A stretch of DNA of 12,055 bases from CAZAMT01 sp964486145 (GCA_964486145.1 CAZAMT010000113.1:1-12055); one strand, 5' to 3'. Numbered from the stretch's first letter, positions 1 to 7,484 are shown. The notes: a model not told the origin generated them from the sequence alone. Numbers and translations: made by a program.

Positions 1-85
1 GAACAAATTATAGAGACAACCAGATACATTTTTTTTGAAATCATACTTTGTAATTATTTTTTTAACATATATACAAGCTCCGCAA

Positions 86-982
86 TTATAAACTCATTAA
101 ATCTGATTTGAAACGCTCCTCTGATATCCTTCCCTCCAAAAAGCTGCTGAAAGATTGCAAATTGCGGACAGAGGTGTTTATTGCATTCCCATACAGGCTT
201 TTGGTATCATAGTTTAATGTTTCATTCCCGGTAAGGAGTTTTCTCATTTCAATCAGTTCTTTTTTATTATAAAAGTTGAGTGCCTCAATGTATTTATACA
301 CTTTTTTTTGATCTGGCTTTACTGTCAATTTTGACAGTAATTCAAGATTTTTCTGGTTATTTCCACGGTAGTGGCTCATGCTTTTCAGCCATTTTTTACA
401 ATTGTCAGTATCAGGTTTTAAGGTATGCATTCTTCCAAGGGTGCGAGGTAGCAATGCATTAAAGAGAGTTTTTAAATCATTTTCATCATAAGCATCACTA
501 AGCATGAGCATTTTAATCAAATGTGCCGATTGGTATATGTTCATTTCATTGATTTCATCTTGCGAACTGAATAATCGATGAATGTTTGAATAAGTATCAT
601 TAATTGCTTTCATGATCATCCAGCCAATAGTAAAAGCAAGTTTTTTTCTAGCAAATGCATCGTTTGCTTCCTGATCTTTGAAGGATCTTGCAAATTGAAA
701 AATTGCTTCCCTGTTAACCGGTATTGCGGAAGCAATAAGGCAATAATTCGCATCGGAGTCCTGATGAATAGAAGCCTGTAAAGATCTTTTAATTACAGGT
801 TTCATTTTTTTCGAAGATTGTACAAGATCTGATACTTCATATATTATTGAAACAGGAATTATTCCCGTAAATGGTTGTATAGCCGAAGGCAGAACATTTT
901 TACTGAACACCTCACGAGGAAATACAGAAATACCCACTCCTGCAACTATACTATTAATTATAAATTCTCTTCGCTTGATCAT
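86..982 (-). CDS. Tat-type exported protein of unknown family (298 aa)
   Basis: I do not recognise this protein. The N-terminus has a twin-arginine-like signal (K3-R4-R5-E6-F7-I8) followed by a hydrophobic stretch to about residue 22, so export by Tat, possibly as a folded protein, is likely. The rest is mostly helical in character with no catalytic motif I can name. It resembles the upstream neighbour at 1013-1942. Both share a V-Q-x-S segment early on, an R-K-x-L-A-x-x-x-G-W-x-x-x-K block (about residues 112-126 here), and a similar C-terminal pattern of a Tyr, then an aromatic pair, then E-E/A-x-F. That points to distant paralogy. It is the last gene of a three-gene minus-strand operon, 30 bp after its neighbour. 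The ATG at 982 is chosen because it places the RR motif at the extreme N-terminus. The coding call is strong; the function is unknown. Confidence 0.85.
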   Translation of the reverse strand: MIKRREFIINSIVAGVGISVFPREVFSKNVLPSAIQPFTGIIPVSIIYEVSDLVQSSKKMKPVIKRSLQASIHQDSDANYCLIASAIPVNREAIFQFARSFKDQEANDAFARKKLAFTIGWMIMKAINDTYSNIHRLFSSQDEINEMNIYQSAHLIKMLMLSDAYDENDLKTLFNALLPRTLGRMHTLKPDTDNCKKWLKSMSHYRGNNQKNLELLSKLTVKPDQKKVYKYIEALNFYNKKELIEMRKLLTGNETLNYDTKSLYGNAINTSVRNLQSFSSFLEGRISEERFKSDLMSL

Positions 983-1012
983 GATACTTAATGTTCAATG
1001 AATTTTCAAATT

Positions 1013-1942
1013 TTAAGCTACAGCTTCCCATGCTTTCAAAAATGTAGCTTCATCTGTTTTAAAGTTAAAAAAATCATCTGCTGCGGTTATATACAAATAG
1101 GCATTTGCCAAAATTTTAGCATATTGACTGGCAGATTCACCTCTTGCCTGCTCAAGGGCTTTTTTTTCATCAATGGCCTGATCCAGGGTATGCTTTTGAA
1201 TATTTCTAACCCATTGAATCAGTTGGTCCTGAGGGTTGTAAAAATTCTTTTCATCAATCAAATACTTTTCAAGTTCGGTATCAGGATTATTATAAGCTTC
1301 GATGTAATGATCCCATAGCTCGTTGAAGGTTTGGGTTCTTTGGAACAACTCTTTGAGCCAGGCATCATCATATGTTGTCTGTTCTGTTATGTCGTGTAAT
1401 CCTAAAAAATCGGCTTTCCACATTGAAGCCATCCAATGCTCTACTTTATGAAGGTCTATTTTCTGAGCAATCGGCAGTGAATCAATGTTTCTTTGGTACA
1501 AAAACTTGCCAAAATCAAGGTACCTTGAATTGGTGGTTTTATTGGTAGCCTCATAAACGTTCTTAAAAATAGTTATATCTTGAAGGGCCTCAATCTTTTC
1601 ATTCCATACCGGGTAGGGGTCTATATACCGCTGAGAATCATAGTTGTATTTTCTGGCAAGAGGTTTCACTTGTATATCTGCCGACTTGTGAGAAATCCAT
1701 CCAAGGGCAGCGGCCAGCATTTTCCTCGTTTCCCGGGTACTTTTTCTTTGACGGAATACCTGCCTTGATTCTTTTATAAAGGGAATAATAAACAGATCAC
1801 CTGATTTGCTTTCACTGGCGATGGCGGCAATTTCATACTCCTCCTTAAGAGATGATTTAAAGTGCTGACAAAAGATCTCAGAATGTTGTACCATTCTGTT
1901 GGTATCTTCAAAAATTGCTATGTGTGAAGTATGCTCTGACAT
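1013..1942 (-). CDS. Hypothetical protein, paralog of the downstream Tat protein (309 aa)
   Basis: No family is recognised. The protein has no signal peptide, lipobox or transmembrane segment, so a cytosolic location is predicted if the start at 1942 is right. It is rich in Trp, Lys and acidic residues and looks all-helical. Its similarity to the 298-aa product of the next gene is best at the R-K-M-L-A-A-A-L-G-W block near residue 92 and at the C-terminus (A-D-D-F-F ... E-A-T-F). The two differ in that only the other carries a Tat signal. It lies 13 bp downstream of the MhpD-like lipoprotein gene and is surely co-transcribed with it. The pairing suggests a role linked to that enzyme, but nothing in the sequence says what it is. 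Confidence 0.85.
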   Translation of the reverse strand: MSEHTSHIAIFEDTNRMVQHSEIFCQHFKSSLKEEYEIAAIASESKSGDLFIIPFIKESRQVFRQRKSTRETRKMLAAALGWISHKSADIQVKPLARKYNYDSQRYIDPYPVWNEKIEALQDITIFKNVYEATNKTTNSRYLDFGKFLYQRNIDSLPIAQKIDLHKVEHWMASMWKADFLGLHDITEQTTYDDAWLKELFQRTQTFNELWDHYIEAYNNPDTELEKYLIDEKNFYNPQDQLIQWVRNIQKHTLDQAIDEKKALEQARGESASQYAKILANAYLYITAADDFFNFKTDEATFLKAWEAVA

Positions 1943-1955
1943 TCTTAGTAGTTTT

Positions 1956-2867
1956 TTATTTTATGGTGCATTCAATATCAGGAAATCCTTCAGATGTTCC
2001 TCTATACAAGCCTTTGGCAAACTCCCCTTCCGGCACATAGGGAGCATCGACCTTACCGGTTAGAAAAACCATGTCTTTTTTAACTGCTTTTCCCTTTTCA
2101 ATTAAATCGTTGATAATCCAAAATAAAGCTCGAAGCGGATCGCCGTATGCTTCGTTGGAATTTCCTTTATAAACCACCTTATTGTTATGTGTCATGATTA
2201 ACTGAATATTATCTGTGGAGATACCAGTATTTCTTAGGGGATTTCCCAGCAAAAAGCGATGAGCACCCCCGCCGGCAGCAATAAAATCAGGAATAGGTTC
2301 GCGGCCTGATGATCGATCGAATCGTCCATCTGCCATGTCAAAAGCAAGATGGACTGATTTTATGTACTGTTTTAATGCATCAAAATGTGCAATTTGTTTC
2401 TTTATATCCGAATTAATTCTAAATGCGAGCTCATTCTCAATGTGAAATTGCATGAAGTCTGAAAGATTCACCACACCTCCATTCTTGATTTGTTGTTTTT
2501 CAAACAAGGGGCCATATACCGGTTCATTAAGGTTAAATTTTTCCATGGCATTATTTGTGGCAAATGCTATTTTATATCCAGTTATTTTACCTAAATCACC
2601 GGTTAGTCTCTTTGTTAGTTCGGCCTGGATTAAGTAGCCTTCTTCAATTGTTTTTATCTCCAACCTATTAGTAAAGGGGTGTATTTGTTTTTGTGCTTTT
2701 CTTGCTGCATATAATGTATCTGCTAACAGTTGGGTCCTTGCTTCAATGGATATCTTTTTGTCATCTAAGCTACTTTTTGAACTCTCTTGTTTACACGTTA
2801 CTAAGAAGAGTCCTAGTAAACATATCCCAAGAGTAATTTTAAGTTGCGCCCTTTTATTCATAATCAT
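1956..2867 (-). CDS. Predicted lipoprotein of the 2-keto-4-pentenoate hydratase (MhpD/FAH) family
   Basis: The body matches the MhpD branch of the fumarylacetoacetase superfamily, whose members hydrate or cleave small 2-keto acids using a divalent metal. Visible hallmarks are G-Y-K-I near K99; the metal-binding E-x-E at E144/E146; an A-F-D-M-A-D-G-R block (177-182) where the family usually has L-E-I-x-D-S-R, so the third ligand would be D177 rather than Glu; D194 followed by a G-rich loop and F-L-L-G; and G-D-P-L-R-A-L-F-W (242-250) with L-T-G-K near 269-272. Unusually, residues 1-25 form a signal ending in L-V-T-C, a plausible lipobox with C25 as the lipidated residue. The enzyme would then be anchored in the cell envelope rather than cytosolic. 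It is the first gene of the minus-strand operon, with a candidate promoter upstream. A second ATG lies two codons in. The substrate is unknown; the family assignment is firm and the lipidation probable. Confidence 0.88.
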   Translation of the reverse strand: MIMNKRAQLKITLGICLLGLFLVTCKQESSKSSLDDKKISIEARTQLLADTLYAARKAQKQIHPFTNRLEIKTIEEGYLIQAELTKRLTGDLGKITGYKIAFATNNAMEKFNLNEPVYGPLFEKQQIKNGGVVNLSDFMQFHIENELAFRINSDIKKQIAHFDALKQYIKSVHLAFDMADGRFDRSSGREPIPDFIAAGGGAHRFLLGNPLRNTGISTDNIQLIMTHNNKVVYKGNSNEAYGDPLRALFWIINDLIEKGKAVKKDMVFLTGKVDAPYVPEGEFAKGLYRGTSEGFPDIECTIK

Positions 2868-3217
2868 ATATATTAAATGCCAGATATAGATATCATGTAC
2901 AAATATAGATAAAACATATAACTAGAAAAATAATTTTCTGAATTTTATTATTAAGGAGCTATTGTTTCAGTGTTTTTGATGCTCTTTTAAAATTTATATT
3001 TCAGTTGCACATAAAAAGTAGTGTGTGACAAAAAATAAATTGGTAATAAAGTATTATTTCCATTCCAAATCAGTATATTAAACATATTTTTATGTGTATG
3101 TGAATATAGATTATCACACGTATGACAATCTCCTGTCTTACTTTGTCCAAACCATCATAGAAGGAAACGTTCACAAATTAATTATACTTGTTATAGCTTT
3201 AATTTTTACGGAATAAG
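2868..3217. other. AT-rich intergenic region between divergent units
   Basis: This 350-bp stretch has no convincing reading frame. It holds the candidate promoter of the minus-strand operon at its left end and must once have held the promoter of the decayed lyase gene that starts at 3218. A small inverted repeat, TGTGA (3099-3103) and TCACA (3114-3118) separated by 10 bp, lies about 100 bp upstream of that start. Its spacing is wrong for a classical CRP site and I assign it no function. No clear plus-strand -7 element is seen. Confidence 0.5.
2900..2930 (-). promoter_or_regulatory. Candidate Bacteroidota promoter for the minus-strand operon
   Basis: On the minus strand, positions 2907-2900 read TATATTTG, a perfect match to the Bacteroidota -7 consensus TAnnTTTG. 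Nineteen bases further upstream (2930-2927) is TTTT, a three-of-four match to the -33 TTTG. Transcription would start about 25 bases before the ATG at 2867. The position is right and the -7 match exact, but AT-rich DNA yields such matches by chance. Confidence 0.5.
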
Positions 3218-3760
3218 ATGGTAAGAGTATATGCCTTATTTATTGGGTTGGCAACGTTATTTTCTTCGAGAGAAAATGCCATTGCCCAACAATTTTTGGA
3301 AGATATCAAACATGAACATCCCCGGATAATATTAACTTCCGAACATCTTGATAATCTCAGGGACTGGCAGACGACAAATACACTCCTAATGGAGTTGCTA
3401 AAAGCTGCTGCTGCTTTTCCGGATTGGGGACCGGAACATTACCTCAATATCGGTGAAATTTCAGATGTTTGTGGTATTGTTTACGATTAGATACATGATT
3501 ACCTCACAGGAGCTGATAAAGCAGAGATTGTTCCTGACTTAATAAAACACGGACTTCGGGAAGGGGTAAAAGCCAATAACGGCACCCATCAAAATGGATG
3601 GTGGGTAAATAGAAAAAACAACTGGAACCAGGTTTGCAATGGGGGATTAACTCTGTTGGCGCTAGCTCTGGCAGAAGAAACAATGGTTATGGCAGAATTT
3701 ATTATAAACAGCATGGTAAAATTGCTGCCGAATGCTATGGAAAGTTATGTGCCTGACGGC
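3218..3760 (+). pseudogene. Decayed copy of the heparinase II/III-like lyase gene
   Basis: This is a broken relative of the intact lyase at 5301-7484. The first part has a signal-like N-terminus and an H-P-R-I-I-L-T segment matching H-P-R-L-I-L-T of the intact protein. About 62 codons are then missing in frame, at about 3390-3402. Alignment resumes at A-A-A-F-P-D-W and runs without indels to P-D-G, ending at 3760. By hand count 79 of 118 residues in that second part are identical (about 67 percent). A TAG at 3488-3490 replaces the Trp of Y-D-W, and the frame stays open beyond it. The N-W-N-Q-V-C-N-G-G motif is retained. The catalytic Tyr region, the beta-sandwich domain and any T9SS tail are gone. 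The copy cannot make an active lyase. Confidence 0.9.
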
Positions 3761-3925
3761 CTGCTTTTGTCTTTGTCCAACTATATTGTCAATCCGTCGA
3801 CAAGTTTTTTTCACTTCACCGTTCGATTCCTCATAGGGTTCATTCATTGATCTAACTGTAGGTTCAACGTCACTGCATGCAGAGATTCCGATGAGCAGGA
3901 TGCTGTTAATGATTAGTTTTTTCAC
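3761..3925 (-). pseudogene. 5' fragment of a lipoprotein gene, truncated at its 3' end
   Basis: Reading leftward from a GTG at 3925, 55 codons encode a good lipoprotein N-terminus: M-K-K, a hydrophobic core, then I-S-A-C with the Cys at position 17. A polar, acidic segment follows, typical of mature Bacteroidota lipoproteins. At 3761 the frame runs into sequence that, on the other strand, is lyase homology, so the residues after codon 55 are antisense of the neighbouring pseudogene. The rest of the gene is missing and its function cannot be told. The GTG start is inferred from the position of the signal peptide. The fragment may still be transcribed from the region at 3926 and beyond, but it would give no useful product. 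Confidence 0.65.
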
Positions 3926-3942
3926 TTTTCGTTGGTTTTGTT

Positions 3943-3964
3943 ATTACATGTAATCGTGGTAATC
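3943..3964. repeat. 12-bp palindrome overlapping a GTAATC direct repeat
   Basis: ATTACATGTAAT at 3943-3954 is a perfect palindrome. Its right arm begins a direct repeat: GTAATC at 3950-3955 and again at 3959-3964, period 9. It sits 18 bp upstream of the GTG start of the lipoprotein fragment, a natural operator position for that truncated gene. The regulator is unknown. Confidence 0.35.
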
Positions 3965-4081
3965 CGCGAGGAAATGTATACAGAATATTGAAATATTTTA
4001 TTATATGTAAAATTAGAACAAACAGACCAGCTATAAGTTGAAATGGGTGGATATGAAACGGTTATACCTAACGCCAAAAGG

Positions 4082-4110
4082 TTGTCACAACTTTGTCACG
4101 GGATTGACAA
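4082..4110. promoter_or_regulatory. Candidate operator: TTGTCA-N6-TGACAA with an extra half-site
   Basis: TTGTCA (4093-4098) and TGACAA (4105-4110) form a perfect 6-bp inverted repeat with a 6-bp spacer. A third copy in direct orientation, TTGTCAC at 4082-4088, lies 11 bp, about one helical turn, to the left of TTGTCAC at 4093-4099. This layout suits a dimeric regulator with a cooperative extra half-site. It lies about 125 bp upstream of the first gene of the lyase operon. No regulator gene is in the window, so the protein that binds is unknown. Confidence 0.4.
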
Positions 4111-4173
4111 ACATTTTCTGGTTTTGTCTGGTAAAACAAACCGTCAGTTAAAATTTAAATATGTATCATTGTC

Positions 4174-4184
4174 TAACCAGGTTA
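4174..4184. repeat. 11-bp palindrome TAACC-A-GGTTA
   Basis: A perfect inverted repeat with 5-bp arms and one central base lies 48 bp before the ATG of the reductase gene. That is close enough to act as an operator or as a small hairpin in the leader. A 5-bp-arm palindrome of this kind can arise by chance. Confidence 0.25.
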
Positions 4185-4232
4185 TAACAGGTTTTTGTTG
4201 AATCAGGAGGGATTCTGCAAAAAATTGCTCTT

Positions 4233-5255
4233 ATGAAAAATGAAGCATTGTTACGGGTTCCATTTACGGAAGTTCAGCGTGCACTTCACGAAATTCTTTT
4301 AACGTATGGTTTTTTAAAAGATAGTGCTTCGGTATGTGCCCGATTATTTGCAGAAACCACAAGGGACGGGGTTTATTCGCACGGCTTGAACAGGTTTCCG
4401 CGATTTGTTGATAACATAGAAAAAGGATATGTCGTTCCGCAAAACGAACCAGTAGTAGCAGAGTCGTTTGATAGTCATGAAGTGTGGGATGGACAATTAG
4501 GCCCTGGTAATGTCAATGCATACATGGCAATGAACAGGGCCCTTTTTTTAGCTGAGAGAAAGGTTATAGGCATAGTTGCTATGCGGAACACCAATCATTG
4601 GATGCGGGGAGGAACTTACGGGTGGCAGGCGGCTGAGGCCGGTTGTGCATCAATTTGTTTTACCAATACCGAACCGAACATGCCACCCTGGGGCGGAAAA
4701 CTATCCAAAATCGGTAATAATCCACTTATTATCGCAATACCACATCATCCGAATCACATGGTACTGGACATGGCTATGTCTCAGTTCTCATTCGGAAAAA
4801 TGGAAAATTTGCGCCTGACAAACCAGAAATTGCCGTATGATGGAGGTTTTACCAGTGAAGGATCATTAACGAATGATCCAGAGAAAATTTTAGAATCAAA
4901 ACGGGCGTTACCTGCCGGATACTGGAAAGGCTCTGGATTATCAATGATGCTCGATTTACTTGTTTCCATACTTTCTCGTGGAAACTCTACCGCAGAAATT
5001 GGAAAAAAGGAAGCCGAATATGCCGTATCTCAGTTTTTTATGGCTATAAATCTGTCTGCAGCAAATCGATCGGGGTTTGCATCTGAAGTAGTAGGGCATT
5101 TAAAAAATGAAATTCACAGCGCCCAACCAATTGAAGAAAATAAACGAATATACTATCCTGGTGAACGTACGATACTTACCAGAAAAGAAAACCTTAAAAA
5201 CGGCCTGCCTGTAAATCGAAAGATTTGGGAACAAATACAATCCTTGAAAAAATAG
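4233..5255 (+). CDS. YiaK-like 2,3-diketo-L-gulonate reductase (Ldh2 family)
   Basis: This is a cytosolic NAD(P)H-dependent oxidoreductase of the malate/L-lactate dehydrogenase type 2 family, 340 aa against about 332 for E. coli YiaK (DlgD). The likeness to YiaK as I remember it is close throughout: Y-S-H-G at 48-51 with H50 as the expected catalytic His, then N-R-F-P-R-F; N-H-W-M-R-G-G at 121-127 followed by Y-G-W-Q-A-A; M-P-P-W-G at 150-154; I-G-N-N-P-L at 160-165; and Y-W-K-G-S-G at 230-235. YiaK reduces 2,3-diketo-L-gulonate to 3-keto-L-gulonate. Placed next to uronate-polymer lyases, this enzyme could instead act on a related keto-uronate such as an unsaturated-uronate derivative; that is inference. 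It is the first gene of a plus-strand operon. The ATG at 4233 fits the family N-terminus; there is no useful Shine-Dalgarno. No key residue is missing. Confidence 0.9.
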   Translation: MKNEALLRVPFTEVQRALHEILLTYGFLKDSASVCARLFAETTRDGVYSHGLNRFPRFVDNIEKGYVVPQNEPVVAESFDSHEVWDGQLGPGNVNAYMAMNRALFLAERKVIGIVAMRNTNHWMRGGTYGWQAAEAGCASICFTNTEPNMPPWGGKLSKIGNNPLIIAIPHHPNHMVLDMAMSQFSFGKMENLRLTNQKLPYDGGFTSEGSLTNDPEKILESKRALPAGYWKGSGLSMMLDLLVSILSRGNSTAEIGKKEAEYAVSQFFMAINLSAANRSGFASEVVGHLKNEIHSAQPIEENKRIYYPGERTILTRKENLKNGLPVNRKIWEQIQSLKK

Positions 5256-5300
5256 CCCGGAAAATGTGTGGTCGGATTACATAATTTAAAAGTAGCAATC

Positions 5301-7484
5301 ATGAATAAATTTTTACCTCTTTTTTTTATTGGTTTTATAAGTGCATCAGTATATGCACAAAGCTTTGTTAAATCTGAAAAATCTGAACCGGATTATACCA
5401 ACCTGAAACCTCATCCGAGGTTAATTCTTACAGGGGAAAGAGTTGATGAACTAAAAAGCTACCGGGAAACGGATACATTGTTCCAGGATTTGATGGAAAT
5501 CATTGAATTTTATGCCGACAGCGCCCTGAATGATCCGTTAATTGCTTACGAGTTTGACGGACCAAACAATCCCAGGCTGAAATACCAGCGACGGCATGCC
5601 ATGCTGCGTGTATTCAACTGCGGGTTGATGTATCAGATGACCGGAGATACGGTTTATGCTGCCCGTGTAAGAGACGAGCTCAAATCAGCAGCAGCATTTC
5701 CGGATTGGGGACCAAGTCATTACCTGAATATTGGAGAGATATCAGCACTAACCGGAATCGGCTACGACTGGGTTTATGATTATCTCACGGAAGAAGACAA
5801 GGCTGAGATAGTTCCCGGTTTGGTAAAAAATGGCTTAAGAGAAGGTGTTATCGCGTATAATGGAGACCATCAGAATGGTTTCTGGGTTGATGCTATACAC
5901 AACTGGAACCAGGTTTGCAACGGGGGGTTGACCTTACTTGCCCTGGCTGTTGCCGAAGAAAAGCCTGATACAGCCAAAATTATTGTTGACAATGCCGTTC
6001 AATCAATTACCAATGCCATGACCAGCTATATACCCGAGGGAGCCTGGCACGAGGGGCCAACCTACTGGGCCTACGGAACAACCTACAACGGCATGCTGCT
6101 TTCCGCGCTGAGAACAACATTCGGTCATTTGATGGGACTGGAAGAGGATCCCGGATATGAGCCCATGGGTAAGTCTGGTTTATTTCACATTCACACGGCA
6201 GGGCCAACGGGTCTGTATTTTAATTATGGCGATTCAAAAAAGACCCTGTATTATTCACCCGTGTTATTCTGGATGTCGCGTGAATTTGATGAACCCGGTT
6301 ATGCCTGGTTCGAGCGGCTTACCGCGCGAAAAGATTTACCCCGGATGCGCACCCATGACCTGATGAACGATGATACCCTCGATCGTTTTTTGGCCTTACT
6401 GGCTGCCTGGTACAGTGATGAAGGGCAGGAACTTTCCTATGATGAATTCCCGTTGGATATTGCCATCAGCAGCGGCGAAACGGCCGTGGGAGCTTTTCAC
6501 AGCAGTTGGGATGACGATGCCGTTTACCTCGGATTTAAAGGCGGTACGCCCAATACAAACCATGCCCACATGGACATCGGAACATTCGTACTGGATGCTG
6601 AAGGTGAACGCTGGGCGATGGATTTGGGTACCGGCGATAATTCACTGCCCGGCTACTATGATCGAAATGGTAAACGATGGGATTATTACCGCACACAAAA
6701 TTTCAGCCACAACACCCTGACCATGATGGACCGGTTGCACGAACTGAATGGCTTTGCAGATATAACCTATTTCCACAGCGATCCGGACTATGCCTTTGCC
6801 CAGGTTAACCTGACGGAACTTTATCCCGTGGTCGGAAAAACTGTACGTTCTTATGAGATGAAGGACAGGGCCCGCGTTATAATATCAGATCGGATCGAAC
6901 AAAGCTTCGAATATTTATCGGTTCGCTGGCAGATGGTAACCGATGCTACCATTGAATTGAATAAGTCGGAAGCCCTGCTCCGTAAAAACGGTAAGGTTAT
7001 GAAGGTACAGATTAACCAGCCCGCTGATGCTGAATTTTCTGTTTTATCGACAGATCCGGGCGATGACAGGCAGCGTCCCAATGAAGGTACCCGAATGCTG
7101 GCCATTGAATACATGTCAATGAATCCTACCTTTAGTGAAATAGCCGTTGAGTTTATACCGAATGACAGCAGCCTGACAGACTTTAGCGGTTCCGTGAATG
7201 TTGAACTTGCTTCGACTTCAGACTTATCCGTGTATCCAAATCCCTTCACGGATGAACTTATGTTTGATTTATCACGAATTCAGGCTGGTAATATTAATTA
7301 TAAGTTACTGGATTTTTCCGGAAAGTGTATTGATCAAGGTGTTATTTACAACAGTGGCCAGGTATCAATAATTAAATGGAAAGGTAATAATATTAGCTTT
7401 CGGGAGCTTTCCCCGGGTATGTATGTGCTTCAATTTGATTTGAATGGATACAGCATTACCAAAAAAGTAGTAAAAAAGAATTGA
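5301..7484 (+). CDS. Secreted heparinase II/III-like polysaccharide lyase with T9SS tail
   Basis: This 727-aa extracellular enzyme is predicted to cleave a uronate-containing polysaccharide by beta-elimination. The order is: signal peptide 1-19 ending V-Y-A before Q20; an alpha/alpha toroid of about 35-370; a heparinase II/III beta-sandwich of about 395-610; and a T9SS type A sorting domain from V644-Y-P-N-P to the C-terminus. Likely active-site positions, by motif, are H200-N201-W202-N203 and E251-G-P-x-Y255-W-x-Y258 in the toroid. N-H421-A-H423-M-D, D441 and S-H470-N-T in the sandwich match the metal site of this superfamily. I cannot decide among PL families (PL15, 17, 21 and others share this fold), so the substrate is open. 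An in-frame GTG at 5268 would extend it by 11 codons, but the ATG at 5301 gives a proper signal peptide. It lies 45 bp after the reductase gene. A decayed relative sits at 3218-3760. Confidence 0.92.
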   Translation: MNKFLPLFFIGFISASVYAQSFVKSEKSEPDYTNLKPHPRLILTGERVDELKSYRETDTLFQDLMEIIEFYADSALNDPLIAYEFDGPNNPRLKYQRRHAMLRVFNCGLMYQMTGDTVYAARVRDELKSAAAFPDWGPSHYLNIGEISALTGIGYDWVYDYLTEEDKAEIVPGLVKNGLREGVIAYNGDHQNGFWVDAIHNWNQVCNGGLTLLALAVAEEKPDTAKIIVDNAVQSITNAMTSYIPEGAWHEGPTYWAYGTTYNGMLLSALRTTFGHLMGLEEDPGYEPMGKSGLFHIHTAGPTGLYFNYGDSKKTLYYSPVLFWMSREFDEPGYAWFERLTARKDLPRMRTHDLMNDDTLDRFLALLAAWYSDEGQELSYDEFPLDIAISSGETAVGAFHSSWDDDAVYLGFKGGTPNTNHAHMDIGTFVLDAEGERWAMDLGTGDNSLPGYYDRNGKRWDYYRTQNFSHNTLTMMDRLHELNGFADITYFHSDPDYAFAQVNLTELYPVVGKTVRSYEMKDRARVIISDRIEQSFEYLSVRWQMVTDATIELNKSEALLRKNGKVMKVQINQPADAEFSVLSTDPGDDRQRPNEGTRMLAIEYMSMNPTFSEIAVEFIPNDSSLTDFSGSVNVELASTSDLSVYPNPFTDELMFDLSRIQAGNINYKLLDFSGKCIDQGVIYNSGQVSIIKWKGNNISFRELSPGMYVLQFDLNGYSITKKVVKKN

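Larger units (their letters stand above)
3926..4232. other. Intergenic control region between the lipoprotein fragment and the lyase operon
   Basis: This 307-bp gap has no gene. It separates the divergently oriented lipoprotein remnant from the reductase-lyase-transporter operon, so it should hold the operon promoter. It contains several repeats, annotated separately. An AGGAGG at 4205-4210 lies 22 bases before the ATG at 4233, too far for a normal ribosome binding site. The best plus-strand -7 candidates (4088-4095 CAACTTTG and 4164-4171 TATCATTG) are each one mismatch from TAnnTTTG, but neither has a well-spaced -33 TTTG, so I do not call a promoter. Confidence 0.5.

Noticed and set aside
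3099..3118. TGTGA-N10-TCACA as a CRP site
   Set aside because: The spacer is 10 rather than 6 bp and the adjacent gene is a pseudogene.
3488..3490. TAG in the lyase remnant as a recoded or suppressed stop
   Set aside because: The gene also has an internal deletion and no 3' part, so simple decay explains the stop.
3656..3850. 64-codon plus-strand frame as a separate small gene
   Set aside because: Its first half is the continuation of the lyase remnant and its second half is antisense to the lipoprotein fragment.
4205..4210. AGGAGG as the ribosome binding site of the reductase gene
   Set aside because: It is 22 bases from the ATG, and no ATG, GTG or TTG lies in frame at a proper distance. 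Bacteroidota rarely rely on Shine-Dalgarno sites.
5268..5300. In-frame GTG giving an 11-codon longer lyase
   Set aside because: The extension would put polar residues ahead of a complete signal peptide that begins with M-N-K at the ATG at 5301.
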